Origin: Deltaproteobacteria bacterium RBG_13_49_15 | GTDB taxonomy: Bacteria; Desulfobacterota; Desulfobacteria; Desulfobacterales; UBA2156 | Length of the DNA stretch: 28,173 nucleotides | Reading direction: 5' to 3' | Assembly (NCBI GenBank): GCA_001797695.1 | Contig: MGQD01000041.1 | Location: 1-28,173, forward strand | Shown here: piece by piece, positions 7,550 to 15,569 of the stretch | Position numbering within the stretch: position 1 is the stretch's first letter | How the letters are laid out: the number at the start of each line of letters is the position of its first letter | Notes under the pieces: model-generated | Told to the model about the DNA's origin: nothing | Database searches by the model: none | What the model saw: only the letters and a program-made list of their open reading frames with translations | Translations under genes and position numbers: made by a program

Positions 7550-8209
7550 ATGCACGACATCTATAGTTTTGTGAGCGGCCCGCTGGCCTGGGTGGCATTT
7601 ATCGCATTTTTTGCAGGAATCATGTACCGGTTGATAGATATGATCGTTCAGGTAATCAAAAAGGAACCGTTTATTTTCACTTATATGAGCTTGAAATACA
7701 GCCTACGATCCATCATCCACTGGATCACCCCCTTCGGTACCCTTAACTGGCGAAGAAACCCGATTCTGACCATTGTCACGTTTGCATTTCATATCAGCCT
7801 TATCTTGTCGCCGATTTTTCTGCTTTCCCATGTAACGCTCTGGGATGAAGCATGGAACATCAGTTGGTGGACTCTGCCGGATGGCGTGGCGGATATCATG
7901 GCCCTGATCGTGATCGCCGGATCTCTGTTTTTCCTGATCCGACGGCTCACCCAGCGCGAGGTTAAATTTGTTACATCCACATCCGATTACGTGATCCTCG
8001 CCATTGTAGCAGCCCCTTTTGTCACGGGCTTTTTAGCGTACCATCAGTTTTTCGGGTATCCGATATTCGTGATTCTGCACATCCTGGCCGGAGAGATCAT
8101 GCTTGTTGCGATTCCGTTCACGCGCTTGAGTCACATGATATTTTCACTCTTTACAAGAGCTTATATGGGATCGGAATTCGGCGTCATCAGAAAATCAAAG
8201 GATTATTAA
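7550..8209 (+). CDS. tmcC: TmcC: cytochrome b-type membrane subunit of the Tmc complex
   Basis: This 219-residue integral membrane protein has about five hydrophobic segments (near residues 7-29, 70-97, 115-137, 145-168 and 172-200). Several His residues lie in or next to them (AFHISLI, LSHVTLW, AYHQFF, ILHILAGE, RLSHMIF) and are candidate heme b ligands. The fold matches NarI/DsrM-like cytochrome b subunits, which exchange electrons with the menaquinone pool and with an HdrD-like partner. The start has a GGGGGTG ribosome-binding site, and the gene follows tmcD by 11 bases and precedes tmcB by about 80. The order D-C-B-A is tight, so one transcript is likely. Confidence 0.88.
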   Translation: MHDIYSFVSGPLAWVAFIAFFAGIMYRLIDMIVQVIKKEPFIFTYMSLKYSLRSIIHWITPFGTLNWRRNPILTIVTFAFHISLILSPIFLLSHVTLWDEAWNISWWTLPDGVADIMALIVIAGSLFFLIRRLTQREVKFVTSTSDYVILAIVAAPFVTGFLAYHQFFGYPIFVILHILAGEIMLVAIPFTRLSHMIFSLFTRAYMGSEFGVIRKSKDY

Positions 8210-8288
8210 TCCGTGAATAATCAGAGGAGGGTCGATGAGGATAACAGAAGCGGCCTGAGTCTGATGACCCGGAATAAGGAGGAATAAT

Positions 8289-9629
8289 ATGGCGGAGCCA
8301 GCCAAAAAACAGGAACAGGAAGTCAAGATGACCGATGAAGGTCTTGAAGTCGGCGCGTCGAGGCTGACTGAGGATAAAATTGAAAAAGTCATCAATCAGG
8401 TTTTGAAAGCAGAGACCGGAGCGCGTCTGAAAACATACGTGGACACCTGTGTCCATTGCGGTCTATGCAGCGAGGCGTGCCATTTTTATATGTCCAACGA
8501 CAAGGACCCCAAGTGGTCACCGGTGGGTAAGGTTAAGCAAACCATCTGGGAAATGATCAATAAGAAAGGAAAAGTTACTCCGGAGTTCATCAAAAGAGCA
8601 TCCGAAATTGCATCGACGGAATGCAATCTGTGCCGGCGATGCCTGCAATTCTGCCCATTTGGAATCGACATCGCCTATCTTATTGCCACCGTAAGGCGGA
8701 TTTGTCATAAACTCGGAGTGACACCCCGATATATCCAGGATACGGCCCATAGCCACAGTGTCACCATGAATCAGATGTGGGTTAAAGGCGACGAATGGCC
8801 GGACACCCTGCAATGGCAGGAGGAAGAAGCCAGGGGGGAATTCCCCGGTCTCCGGATCCCTTTGGAAAAAGAAGGCGCCGATGTCATGTATTCGGTGATC
8901 GCGCCGGAGCCCAAGTTTCAGGCTCAATTGATCTATCAGGCCGCAGCGATCATGAATGTTGCCGGAGTTGACTGGACCATGCCCGCCGACATGGGGTGGG
9001 ATAACAGCGACATGGCGATGTTTACCGGCGACAATGAAATCATGGGGCGCGTCAAGCGGGCACATTTCGAAACCGCCGCACGCCTTAGAGTCAAACGGAT
9101 CGTCATGGGGGAATGCGGGCACGCGTTCCGGTCGGTCTATGACACAGGAAACCGCTGGTTGGGGTGGAGCCGCCCGGCGATTCCCATCGTCCACGCCATC
9201 GATTTCTATTATGAGCTTTTGCGGGACAACAAGATCCCTATTAAAGAAAAGTTTAAAGACCCCGTCACCCTCCATGATCCATGCAATGTCATCCGCGGCG
9301 GCGGTCTGATGGAAAAATCCCGGTTTGTGGCCAATGCCCTATGCGAAACCGTTGTTGAAATGCACCCGAATCGGGAATACAATTACTGCTGTGCTGCAGG
9401 GGGGGGGGTTATCAACTGTGGGCCTCCATACAAACTGAAACGGGTCAAGGGAAACCGGGTGAAGGCGGAACAATTGATGGACGCCAGGGCAAGAGGGGCC
9501 AAAGTCATTATATCCCCATGCCACAACTGCCATAGCGGTTTAAAGGATATCAAAAATTACTACGACATCCACATGGATATCAAATTTTTCGGAGACATTA
9601 TTTATAAGATCATGGAAAAACCGGAATGA
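8289..9629 (+). CDS. tmcB: TmcB: HdrD-like iron-sulfur subunit of the Tmc complex
   Basis: This 446-residue cytoplasmic Fe-S protein is of the HdrD/DsrK/HmcF type. Two [4Fe-4S] motifs lie near the N-terminus: CVHCGLCSEAC (about 53-63) and CNLCRRCLQFCP (about 112-123). The C-terminal CCG region holds ECGHAF (about 274), HDPCN (about 331), NYCCAAGGGVINC (about 367) and SPCHNCH (about 411), the expected ligands of a non-cubane or atypical cluster. In TmcABCD it takes electrons between the cytochrome b subunit and a cytoplasmic acceptor. The start has AGGAGG. A run of ten G (9399-9408) lies inside the CCG motif but the frame is intact. Its paralog at 19136-20443 has UGA in place of the Cys of ECGH. 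Confidence 0.92.
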   Translation: MAEPAKKQEQEVKMTDEGLEVGASRLTEDKIEKVINQVLKAETGARLKTYVDTCVHCGLCSEACHFYMSNDKDPKWSPVGKVKQTIWEMINKKGKVTPEFIKRASEIASTECNLCRRCLQFCPFGIDIAYLIATVRRICHKLGVTPRYIQDTAHSHSVTMNQMWVKGDEWPDTLQWQEEEARGEFPGLRIPLEKEGADVMYSVIAPEPKFQAQLIYQAAAIMNVAGVDWTMPADMGWDNSDMAMFTGDNEIMGRVKRAHFETAARLRVKRIVMGECGHAFRSVYDTGNRWLGWSRPAIPIVHAIDFYYELLRDNKIPIKEKFKDPVTLHDPCNVIRGGGLMEKSRFVANALCETVVEMHPNREYNYCCAAGGGVINCGPPYKLKRVKGNRVKAEQLMDARARGAKVIISPCHNCHSGLKDIKNYYDIHMDIKFFGDIIYKIMEKPE

Positions 9630-9646
9630 TTTAGAGGAGAGCGAAC

Positions 9647-10027
9647 ATGAAAAAGGGGATAATTGCGATCGTTGCGGTTTTATTCGTGTCCGCATTTTTG
9701 CTGATAACCGCTCATTCACAGGAAGACATGAAGGTAGTGGATCGGAGTGTCTTTAAGAATCCTCAAAAATTCTCCTCGGTGTTTAAACACGAGGAGCACA
9801 ATGAGAAAGCCAAAATCGAGGAATGCAACGAATGCCATCATGTATATGAAGACGGGAAGCTGGTCGATGGAGAATCTTCTGAAGACAGGCGGTGTTCGGA
9901 TTGTCACAAACTGGAATCCTCAGGCCGTGAACCGTCGTTGGTAAAAGCGTACCATACAAATTGCAAAGGGTGCCATCAGAAAAATAAAAAAGGTCCGGTC
10001 ATGTGCGGTGAGTGCCACGTCAGATGA
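9647..10027 (+). CDS. tmcA: TmcA: exported tetraheme cytochrome c3
   Basis: This 126-residue protein begins with a signal peptide (KK, hydrophobic core to about residue 22, cleavage likely after AHS). The mature part has four CxxCH motifs (CNECH, CSDCH, CKGCH, CGECH). Extra His residues suit bis-His ligation of all four hemes: two in KHEEH, the second H of CHH, and the H of AYHTN. This is the cytochrome c3 fold in its short form, as in TmcA, the periplasmic subunit that accepts electrons from hydrogenase or formate dehydrogenase via type I c3. It follows tmcB by 17 bases with a GAGGAG ribosome-binding site and is the last structural gene of the tmc group. Confidence 0.93.
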   Translation: MKKGIIAIVAVLFVSAFLLITAHSQEDMKVVDRSVFKNPQKFSSVFKHEEHNEKAKIEECNECHHVYEDGKLVDGESSEDRRCSDCHKLESSGREPSLVKAYHTNCKGCHQKNKKGPVMCGECHVR

Positions 10028-10081
10028 TGGTTCAGTCTGAAAGACTTTAATTTCAAAACTTCTAACCAAGAGAGGTCTGCC

Positions 10082-10432
10082 ATGCCGAAAAAGATCTTGG
10101 TCATCGACGATGATCCGATAATCGTAAAATACCTGGTCAATCTTTTTGAAGACAACGGTTACCAAACGTGCAGTGCATCCAGCAGTATGGAGGGGATGGA
10201 TGTAGTGATATTAGAAAAACCGGATCTGATCACCCTTGACCTTCAGATGCCACAGGAATGGGGTCCCAGGTTTTACCGAAAGCTCAGAAAGGATAAGAAT
10301 CTCAGGAAGATCCCCGTTATTGTGATCACCGGCATCGACGGCGATCATGCCGTAAAGGATGCGGTCGCCTTTCTCAGTAAACCCTTCGATCCCGACAAGT
10401 TACTCGGAATCGTTAAAAGAACCATCGGATAG
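10082..10432 (+). CDS. Single-domain response regulator (CheY-like receiver)
   Basis: This 116-residue receiver domain has no output domain. The acidic pocket (VIDDD, 8-12), the phospho-acceptor D53 (LDLQMP), the Thr of VITGI and the Lys of LSKPFD are all in place, so it should be phosphorylated normally. It lies 54 bases after tmcA with an AGAGG site and is probably co-transcribed with the tmc operon, an unusual addition to that gene set. Its sequence (FYRKLRKDKNLRKIPVIVIT) resembles the receiver at 25587-25985 (MYRELKEDEILKNIPVIMVS), so the two are paralogs. A likely source of phosphate is one of the heme-motif kinases nearby. With no output domain it must act through protein contact or a phosphorelay. 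Confidence 0.9.
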   Translation: MPKKILVIDDDPIIVKYLVNLFEDNGYQTCSASSSMEGMDVVILEKPDLITLDLQMPQEWGPRFYRKLRKDKNLRKIPVIVITGIDGDHAVKDAVAFLSKPFDPDKLLGIVKRTIG

Positions 10433-10480
10433 CCGACGCCATTTTACTGAAAAATCGAATCGAATGGAAGTTCGATAAAT

Positions 10481-10527
10481 AGAGGTGTGCGCGTTTTTGG
10501 ATTAACTTAAGAGTACCTCTTTTTTTC
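10481..10527 (+). terminator. Candidate terminator between convergent operons
   Basis: AGAGGT (10481-10486) pairs with ACCTCT (10515-10520), followed by seven T. The loop is long (28 nt) and the T-run lies inside the 3' end of the opposing kinase gene. A second small inverted repeat, ATCGAA...TTCGAT, lies just before it. The position, in the 74-bp gap between two converging operons, is where a terminator is expected, but the hairpin is weak. Confidence 0.3.
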
Positions 10528-11712
10528 CTCTATTATTGTCCTTTTCAAGGAGACTTCTTCCTTGATTTTCTCATTTATCACGTTGGCGGATTTACGCAGC
10601 ATCTTTGGAATCCGAATCCTGAACAATGCTCCTTTACCTTCAGTCGACTTAACAGTGATATTGCCACCATGTTGCTCAATATTTTTTTTTGAAATAAACA
10701 GACCAAGCCCTGTTCCTTTCTCACCCTTTGAAGAAAAAAAAGGCGTAAATATTCTATCTCTCGTTTCTCGATCCATCCCAACCCCGTTATCCCATACTTC
10801 AAAAATGATATCCTTTTTATCCTTTCTAACGGAAAAAATGATTTTATGCGGTTCGTCTTTTTTATCTCTAACACATGCATCCACGGCGTTTTCCAGGATA
10901 TTAATCAAGGCGGAATGGAGATGGCTTGCATCGACCTCACATTTGCCGACTCTTAAATCGAAATCTTTCACAAATTCGATATTCTGATTCATCAGTTTTT
11001 GTTCAATTACCACCGCAACCTCATCAGCAAAGCTCAAGGTGTCGATTCTCTCACATTTGAGATCTCTTTCTTTTGAATAAAAGAGGATATCCTGAACAAG
11101 ACTGCGAATCCGGCCCACGATGGCTTTGATAACTTCGAAGCCTTCCTTTGTTATCTCCTGATCGTTTTTGGAAATCCCGGAATTTAACAAATACATCCCA
11201 CCATCTAGACCGGTCATCAACCCTTTAATTCCGTGGGAGATGGATCCAATCATCAGGCCCAATGAAGACAGATGGCTTTTTAACTCTATTTTTTCTTTTA
11301 TCAGCTTTTCAAGATTTTCAGTATATTCTTTTAATCTTTGCCGAGATAGAATTTTTTCGGTTGCCCTTTTAAGCGCTATCTCAAGGGCGTCAACATTGAT
11401 CGGTTTGGTAATAAAATCGGTTGCTTCATTTTTCAAACTCCTAATGGCCAGATCCATATCCCCATGGCCGGTGATCATAATCACTTCGGTTTCAGGATTT
11501 ATCCGCTTGATTTTTTGAAGCAGCTCGATACCGTCCATAATCGGCATCTTGATGTCGGACAACACGATGGGAGGCTGCCTTTCCTCGAAAATTCGAAGAG
11601 CCTGATCTCCATTCTCAGCCTCATACACCTGATATCCTAAATCGGATAACGGCAACCTGAGAATTTCGCGAATATCGATCTCATCATCTGCCAGCAATAT
11701 CTCTTTTTTCAT
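10507..11712 (-). CDS. Receiver-histidine kinase hybrid (REC-HisKA-HATPase), cytoplasmic
   Basis: This 401-residue soluble protein begins with a receiver domain (about 1-120: ADDE pocket, phospho-acceptor Asp about 54 in LSDIKMP, Thr in MITGHG, Lys in ITKPIN). A coiled linker (about 120-150) follows, then a HisKA-like helix pair with H160 (SISHGIKG) and an HATPase domain with N box (ILENAVDAC), DNGVGM and TGLGLF. No membrane or PAS domain is present, so its input must be phosphorylation of its own receiver, as in a relay kinase. The start overlaps the end of the heme-motif kinase gene by 29 bases, so the two are translationally coupled and probably partners. It is the last gene of the long minus-strand operon. 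Confidence 0.9.
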   Translation of the reverse strand: MKKEILLADDEIDIREILRLPLSDLGYQVYEAENGDQALRIFEERQPPIVLSDIKMPIMDGIELLQKIKRINPETEVIMITGHGDMDLAIRSLKNEATDFITKPINVDALEIALKRATEKILSRQRLKEYTENLEKLIKEKIELKSHLSSLGLMIGSISHGIKGLMTGLDGGMYLLNSGISKNDQEITKEGFEVIKAIVGRIRSLVQDILFYSKERDLKCERIDTLSFADEVAVVIEQKLMNQNIEFVKDFDLRVGKCEVDASHLHSALINILENAVDACVRDKKDEPHKIIFSVRKDKKDIIFEVWDNGVGMDRETRDRIFTPFFSSKGEKGTGLGLFISKKNIEQHGGNITVKSTEGKGALFRIRIPKMLRKSANVINEKIKEEVSLKRTIIEEKKRYS

Positions 11713-13993
11713 CGGCCTTTTCCGGCAAAGGGAATTTCAATATAAAACAGACGCCCTCGGGTTTGTTCGGAGCGACCTGGATGCTTCCGTTAAAATCTTT
11801 AATAATTCCATAGCTGATGGAAAGACCCAACCCGGTACCCTTCCCGACTTCTTTGGTGGTGAAAAATGGCTCAAAAATTTTATCTGCAATGGCTTGTGGG
11901 ACGCCTTTTCCCGTATCGCAGATTTCACAAATAATATCGTTATGCTCCCATCTGGTTTTGAGGGTTATTGCTTTATTTGCTTTTTCGGTTCCGTGCTGAC
12001 CCCATCGTTCTTCGATGGCATCTCTAGCATTTAGCAAGATATTGATGAAGACCTGTTCCAGCCTTCCCGGGTCGGCCTTAATTTTGGGAAGGTCTTTTTC
12101 GATTATCCAATATACGACGATCCCTTTTAATTTCAATTGCTGACTAAAAATTTCAAATGCATTCTGCAACACATCATTAATTTGAACTTTCTCAAATTCC
12201 GAATAAGATGTTCGGGCGAATTGACGCATGTGATTGATGATCTTGGCAGCTCTATCAACATTCATGTCGATCTTATGCAAAACGTTAAAAAGAATATCCT
12301 TAGGAATCGGCTCGTTTGTATTTATCTTTTTGATGAAAAAACTGGTGCCGGTTTTGATGACCGAGAGGGGTTGATTGAGTTCATGCGCAATCCCGGTGGC
12401 CATCTCGCCCAAGGTTGCCATTTTGCCGGCTTGAATTAGTTGCTGCTCGGTTTCAAGCCGTTTGGTAATATCGCTTGTTGTAACCAGCAGGACTTTTCGC
12501 CCCGATATCTCCGCCGGTGAGATTCGAATATTGACATATATTATTTTCCCGGACTTATGAATGTGTTTCACGCGGTCTATCATATCGGAGACCATGATTT
12601 TTCCGGCATATAAGGCGTGTTCTTTTTCAGGAAAAAGATCCAGAAAACTTCGGTTGATGAGTTCCAACATGGAGTATCCGTAGACTGCTTCAACGCTTTT
12701 ATTGCTGTCTAAAATCTCGTAATTTTCCCTATTCAACATAAATACCGGATTGGGGATGTTGCTGAATATGGCGTGATATTTTTCTTCGGACTTGACGAGT
12801 TCGACTTCCAGTTTTTTTCTTTCGGTGATGTCCAGGGAGATCTCCATTGCGGCGACAACACGCCCTTTTTCATCGGTGATGGGTGTTGCCCGGACCATCC
12901 AATGCTTAGAGGTCCCATCTTTTCCGACTCCCATTTCCTCGGCATGATGAGGTTGACCGTCTTTAAACGTGTCTTCAACCGGGCAGACTTCACATTTTTT
13001 CTTAAGCCCTTTGTAAGCACGATAGCAAAAATCACCAGGCTTTGGATTGAACATTTCAACGAACTGCCTGTTATAATTTAGCAGTTTGTAATTGATATCC
13101 TGAATGGTAATGAGGCACGGAACGCTTTCGAATAGGTTCTGGTACTCATCTTTCTGCCGATTCAATTCGATCTCATGCTTGGCTATTTCTTTGCACATGT
13201 AGTTGATGGCATCGGCCAGCTCACCCATTTCGTCGACCTGTTCGATAGGTATGGTCCTGTTGTAATCACCCTTCGCCACCCGCCGGGCTCCGTCGATCAG
13301 GTTTTTAATGGGTTGATTGACAAATTTAAAAATAAAAAGAAGAATAATGGTTGATGTGACGATAAAAATGATAACCCCCAGACCGATCAGGTTTTGTTCG
13401 GCCTTAATGATTTCCTCATCGGTCCTTTTTAAGGAAACGACGACGTCAAGGGCGCCTAAGATGACTTTCCCTTCAGGGTGAACGTGGCATTCGCCGGAAG
13501 AGCATCCGGGATCGTTTGAAATCGGGCTGATAATTCCCAGCAGTCGATACCCTTTTTGCGAGTCGAATATCCGCGTTCTTTCCTCCACAGCAAGCTCATG
13601 CAATGGCGGTTCCGTGCGGTGACAGATGTAGCAGGCTTCATTTTTAATATTGGTTTTCGTATCCAGCTCCAATGGACGATTGGAAAATTTTATCTGCCCG
13701 TTTTTATTATAAATCCGAATGGATTCGATTTCCCTCTGTCTGCTGATGTCGTTGATGATCTGATTGATATCATCTCTAGAATTGTCCATCATGGCATAGT
13801 GCATGCCGAGCTTGATGGTATTTGTTAATCTGTCCGCGCCCTCCGCGATGCTGTTCATCAGTTTTTTTTCCTGGTAATTAATGTTGAAATACGACCATGT
13901 CGAAATGGTAAGGAGCAGTGTCAATCCAACCATGAGGATCAATTTGAATGCAAGGTGACGGCGGAGGCTTTTAATGAGGTTAGGCATATTCAC
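11684..13993 (-). CDS. Second membrane sensor histidine kinase with periplasmic c-type heme motif (paralog of 3598-5874)
   Basis: This 769-residue kinase has the same build as the one at 3598: TM1 (about 17-37), a periplasmic domain with CxxCH (C121-Y-I-C124-H125) and a CSSGECHVHP cluster, TM2 (about 202-224), HAMP, two PAS domains, HisKA with H537 (GIAHELNQP) and HATPase (NILLNARDA, DTGKGV, TGLGLS). PAS1 has C-x11-C-x2-C-P. Long stretches are near identical to the paralog, for example around KIMVSDMIDRV. The start is GTG at 13993 or ATG at 13987; an in-frame stop lies one codon upstream of the GTG. It follows hdrB by 56 bases in the same direction and overlaps the next gene. Heme-based redox or ligand sensing is an inference from the motif. 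Confidence 0.92.
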   Translation of the reverse strand: MNMPNLIKSLRRHLAFKLILMVGLTLLLTISTWSYFNINYQEKKLMNSIAEGADRLTNTIKLGMHYAMMDNSRDDINQIINDISRQREIESIRIYNKNGQIKFSNRPLELDTKTNIKNEACYICHRTEPPLHELAVEERTRIFDSQKGYRLLGIISPISNDPGCSSGECHVHPEGKVILGALDVVVSLKRTDEEIIKAEQNLIGLGVIIFIVTSTIILLFIFKFVNQPIKNLIDGARRVAKGDYNRTIPIEQVDEMGELADAINYMCKEIAKHEIELNRQKDEYQNLFESVPCLITIQDINYKLLNYNRQFVEMFNPKPGDFCYRAYKGLKKKCEVCPVEDTFKDGQPHHAEEMGVGKDGTSKHWMVRATPITDEKGRVVAAMEISLDITERKKLEVELVKSEEKYHAIFSNIPNPVFMLNRENYEILDSNKSVEAVYGYSMLELINRSFLDLFPEKEHALYAGKIMVSDMIDRVKHIHKSGKIIYVNIRISPAEISGRKVLLVTTSDITKRLETEQQLIQAGKMATLGEMATGIAHELNQPLSVIKTGTSFFIKKINTNEPIPKDILFNVLHKIDMNVDRAAKIINHMRQFARTSYSEFEKVQINDVLQNAFEIFSQQLKLKGIVVYWIIEKDLPKIKADPGRLEQVFINILLNARDAIEERWGQHGTEKANKAITLKTRWEHNDIICEICDTGKGVPQAIADKIFEPFFTTKEVGKGTGLGLSISYGIIKDFNGSIQVAPNKPEGVCFILKFPLPEKADEKRDIAGR

Positions 13994-14049
13994 ACGTCAT
14001 TCAAATGTTGAACTTGAGCGTGGCGGAAGATACCCGAAGGCGACAACCA

Positions 14050-14916
14050 TCAAGTAAGCTTTTTTCGAAAGCTGTCCGTTATGGATAAGTTTAAATCCAG
14101 CCGTAGCTGTTGCTGGGATAAGCCGAGTGCAAAACCGATCAATTGAGGAAGATAAAGGATGGTCATTGACAAATTGATGTTTTGCTTTCGAGAAATTTTT
14201 TTCTGGTACGCCTCCAGATTCATCTGGCACATCGGGCAAATGGTGATGATCGCATCAGCTCCTTTTGCATCCTGCAATATGCCGCCCACGAGTTCCAGTC
14301 CGACATCCGGTTTTGTATTGACATGAGAAGCCCCGCAGCACTTCCCTCCCATGTTCCAGGGATGTATTTGTGCACCGACAGCTGTGATCAGCGGTTCCAT
14401 GGAACGGGGCAGTTCGGGATCATCAAACACAGGATAGGGTCTTAGACACTGGCAGCCATAATAAGGAGCGATCTTCAACCCTGTTAGTTCTCTTTTTAAA
14501 TACTTGTGAATGGTATCAGGGCCTAAATCAGTGGTTATGACGTCCAGAAGATGCCTCACATGCATCCGCCCCTTTAGTTCAAGCTGGTCCGGTCCTAAAA
14601 TAGAGTTCAATTCTCCAAGAAGTTCAGGATTGTTTTTTGTTTTCTCTTCCACCTTCTTGAGGTTTAAATAGCAGGCACTGCACGGGACCAGGATATCCGT
14701 GACATCTTCCGTTTTTTCCGCAATGGCTAAATTTCGGGCTGGAAGCGCCAGCGACAGGAAATAGCTGGCGGAATCGGCCGCACTAGCTCCACAACATGTC
14801 CAATCTTTGATTTCCAATAATTCCACGCCCATTGATTCCATCAATGCCCGAGTGGACACGTTATATTCCAGCGCTGTTCCCTCAAGAGAACATCCGGGAT
14901 AATACTGATATTTCAT
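14050..14916 (-). CDS. hdrB: HdrB-like subunit (CCG-domain heterodisulfide reductase B)
   Basis: This 288-residue protein has the two CCG domains of HdrB. The first runs from YYPGCS through WTCCGAS to VPCSACYLNL, the second from YYGCQCLRP through GGKCCGASH to CPMCQMNL. In methanogen HdrB these Cys bind two non-cubane [4Fe-4S] clusters that form the thiol-disulfide active site; in sulfate reducers the substrate is unknown. I start at 14916 (MKYQYYPG), where a GGAGG site precedes, and not at the longer open frame upstream, which overlaps hdrC out of frame. The ATG overlaps the hdrC stop (ATGA). The stop is UGA, but the codons after it are not HdrB-like, so it is a true end. Confidence 0.92.
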   Translation of the reverse strand: MKYQYYPGCSLEGTALEYNVSTRALMESMGVELLEIKDWTCCGASAADSASYFLSLALPARNLAIAEKTEDVTDILVPCSACYLNLKKVEEKTKNNPELLGELNSILGPDQLELKGRMHVRHLLDVITTDLGPDTIHKYLKRELTGLKIAPYYGCQCLRPYPVFDDPELPRSMEPLITAVGAQIHPWNMGGKCCGASHVNTKPDVGLELVGGILQDAKGADAIITICPMCQMNLEAYQKKISRKQNINLSMTILYLPQLIGFALGLSQQQLRLDLNLSITDSFRKKLT

Positions 14917-15485
14917 TTTCTTTCCTCCAGGGCTTCGACACTCCGAAAAATTGATTCTAAAGGACGCGCCTGCTTTATCGGCGGGAGCATTGAAATTTTG
15001 CCCTTCATCATTAACCTCACTCCCAGGGGCGCAAACCGCAAAGGAATCAAGGGATTTTTCAAGCGCGCGAAATATCGTGTCATAAATTCCGCCTCGTTGA
15101 CCCGGCCGTGACGTCTTACACTTTCGATGAAACAACTGTAAAAATTCACGCTTTCTTTAAATTTCGGGAGTTTTTTTCTGGTTGCGATCTGTTTAAGAGC
15201 GCTCATGGCTTCCGTCAGGGGAAGCCCGCGGGGGCACCTCAGAGTGCAAAAATAACAAGACGAGCAAAGCACAAAGGTTTTGCTCTCAAAAATATCTTCC
15301 GTTTGGTCCATAAGAACCATGCGCCACAGTCGCCGCGGAGTAAAATCCATGGCAAACTCATTGGGACAGGAAGCGGTGCACGTACCGCACTGGATGCAGG
15401 ATCGAATCATTTTTCTAATCGGTGCTAAATCGGCAAAGGTTGAAATGGCCCCTATCTCTTTTTGTAAGCCCGCTGTATTACCCAT
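14913..15485 (-). CDS. hdrC: HdrC-like iron-sulfur subunit
   Basis: This 190-residue protein has two [4Fe-4S] motifs: CIQCGTCTASCP (about 30-41) and CSSCYFCTLRCP (about 74-85). These are followed by a mostly helical, basic tail. The length and spacing fit HdrC, which carries electrons from HdrA to HdrB. No membrane segments are present. It lies 84 bases after the double HdrA gene and overlaps hdrB by four bases. The start ATG at 15485 has an AAGGGG site. Confidence 0.92.
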   Translation of the reverse strand: MGNTAGLQKEIGAISTFADLAPIRKMIRSCIQCGTCTASCPNEFAMDFTPRRLWRMVLMDQTEDIFESKTFVLCSSCYFCTLRCPRGLPLTEAMSALKQIATRKKLPKFKESVNFYSCFIESVRRHGRVNEAEFMTRYFARLKNPLIPLRFAPLGVRLMMKGKISMLPPIKQARPLESIFRSVEALEERK

Positions 15486-15569
15486 GAAAACCCCTTTTTG
15501 TTTTTTTAAACGATCCCTGTTTCTATATTATCGGTTATAATTTATTTATCCCCTTTCAATCGATTCCGA

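Noticed and set aside
8517..9275. Long minus-strand open frame opposite tmcB
   Set aside because: It is antisense to strongly conserved TmcB and shows no domain; treated as a shadow frame.
9399..9408. Run of ten G inside tmcB as a frameshift site
   Set aside because: The frame is intact on both sides and gives the expected CCG motif; it may be a slippage-prone stretch but there is no sign of a shift.
14050..14052. UGA at the end of hdrB as a further Sec codon
   Set aside because: The codons after it do not resemble HdrB, the protein already has both CCG domains and normal length, and no conserved Cys position is expected there.
14917..15135. N-terminal extension of HdrB upstream of 14916
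   Set aside because: This part overlaps hdrC in another frame, has no HdrB-like residues, and the ATG at 14916 has a good ribosome-binding site and an ATGA overlap.
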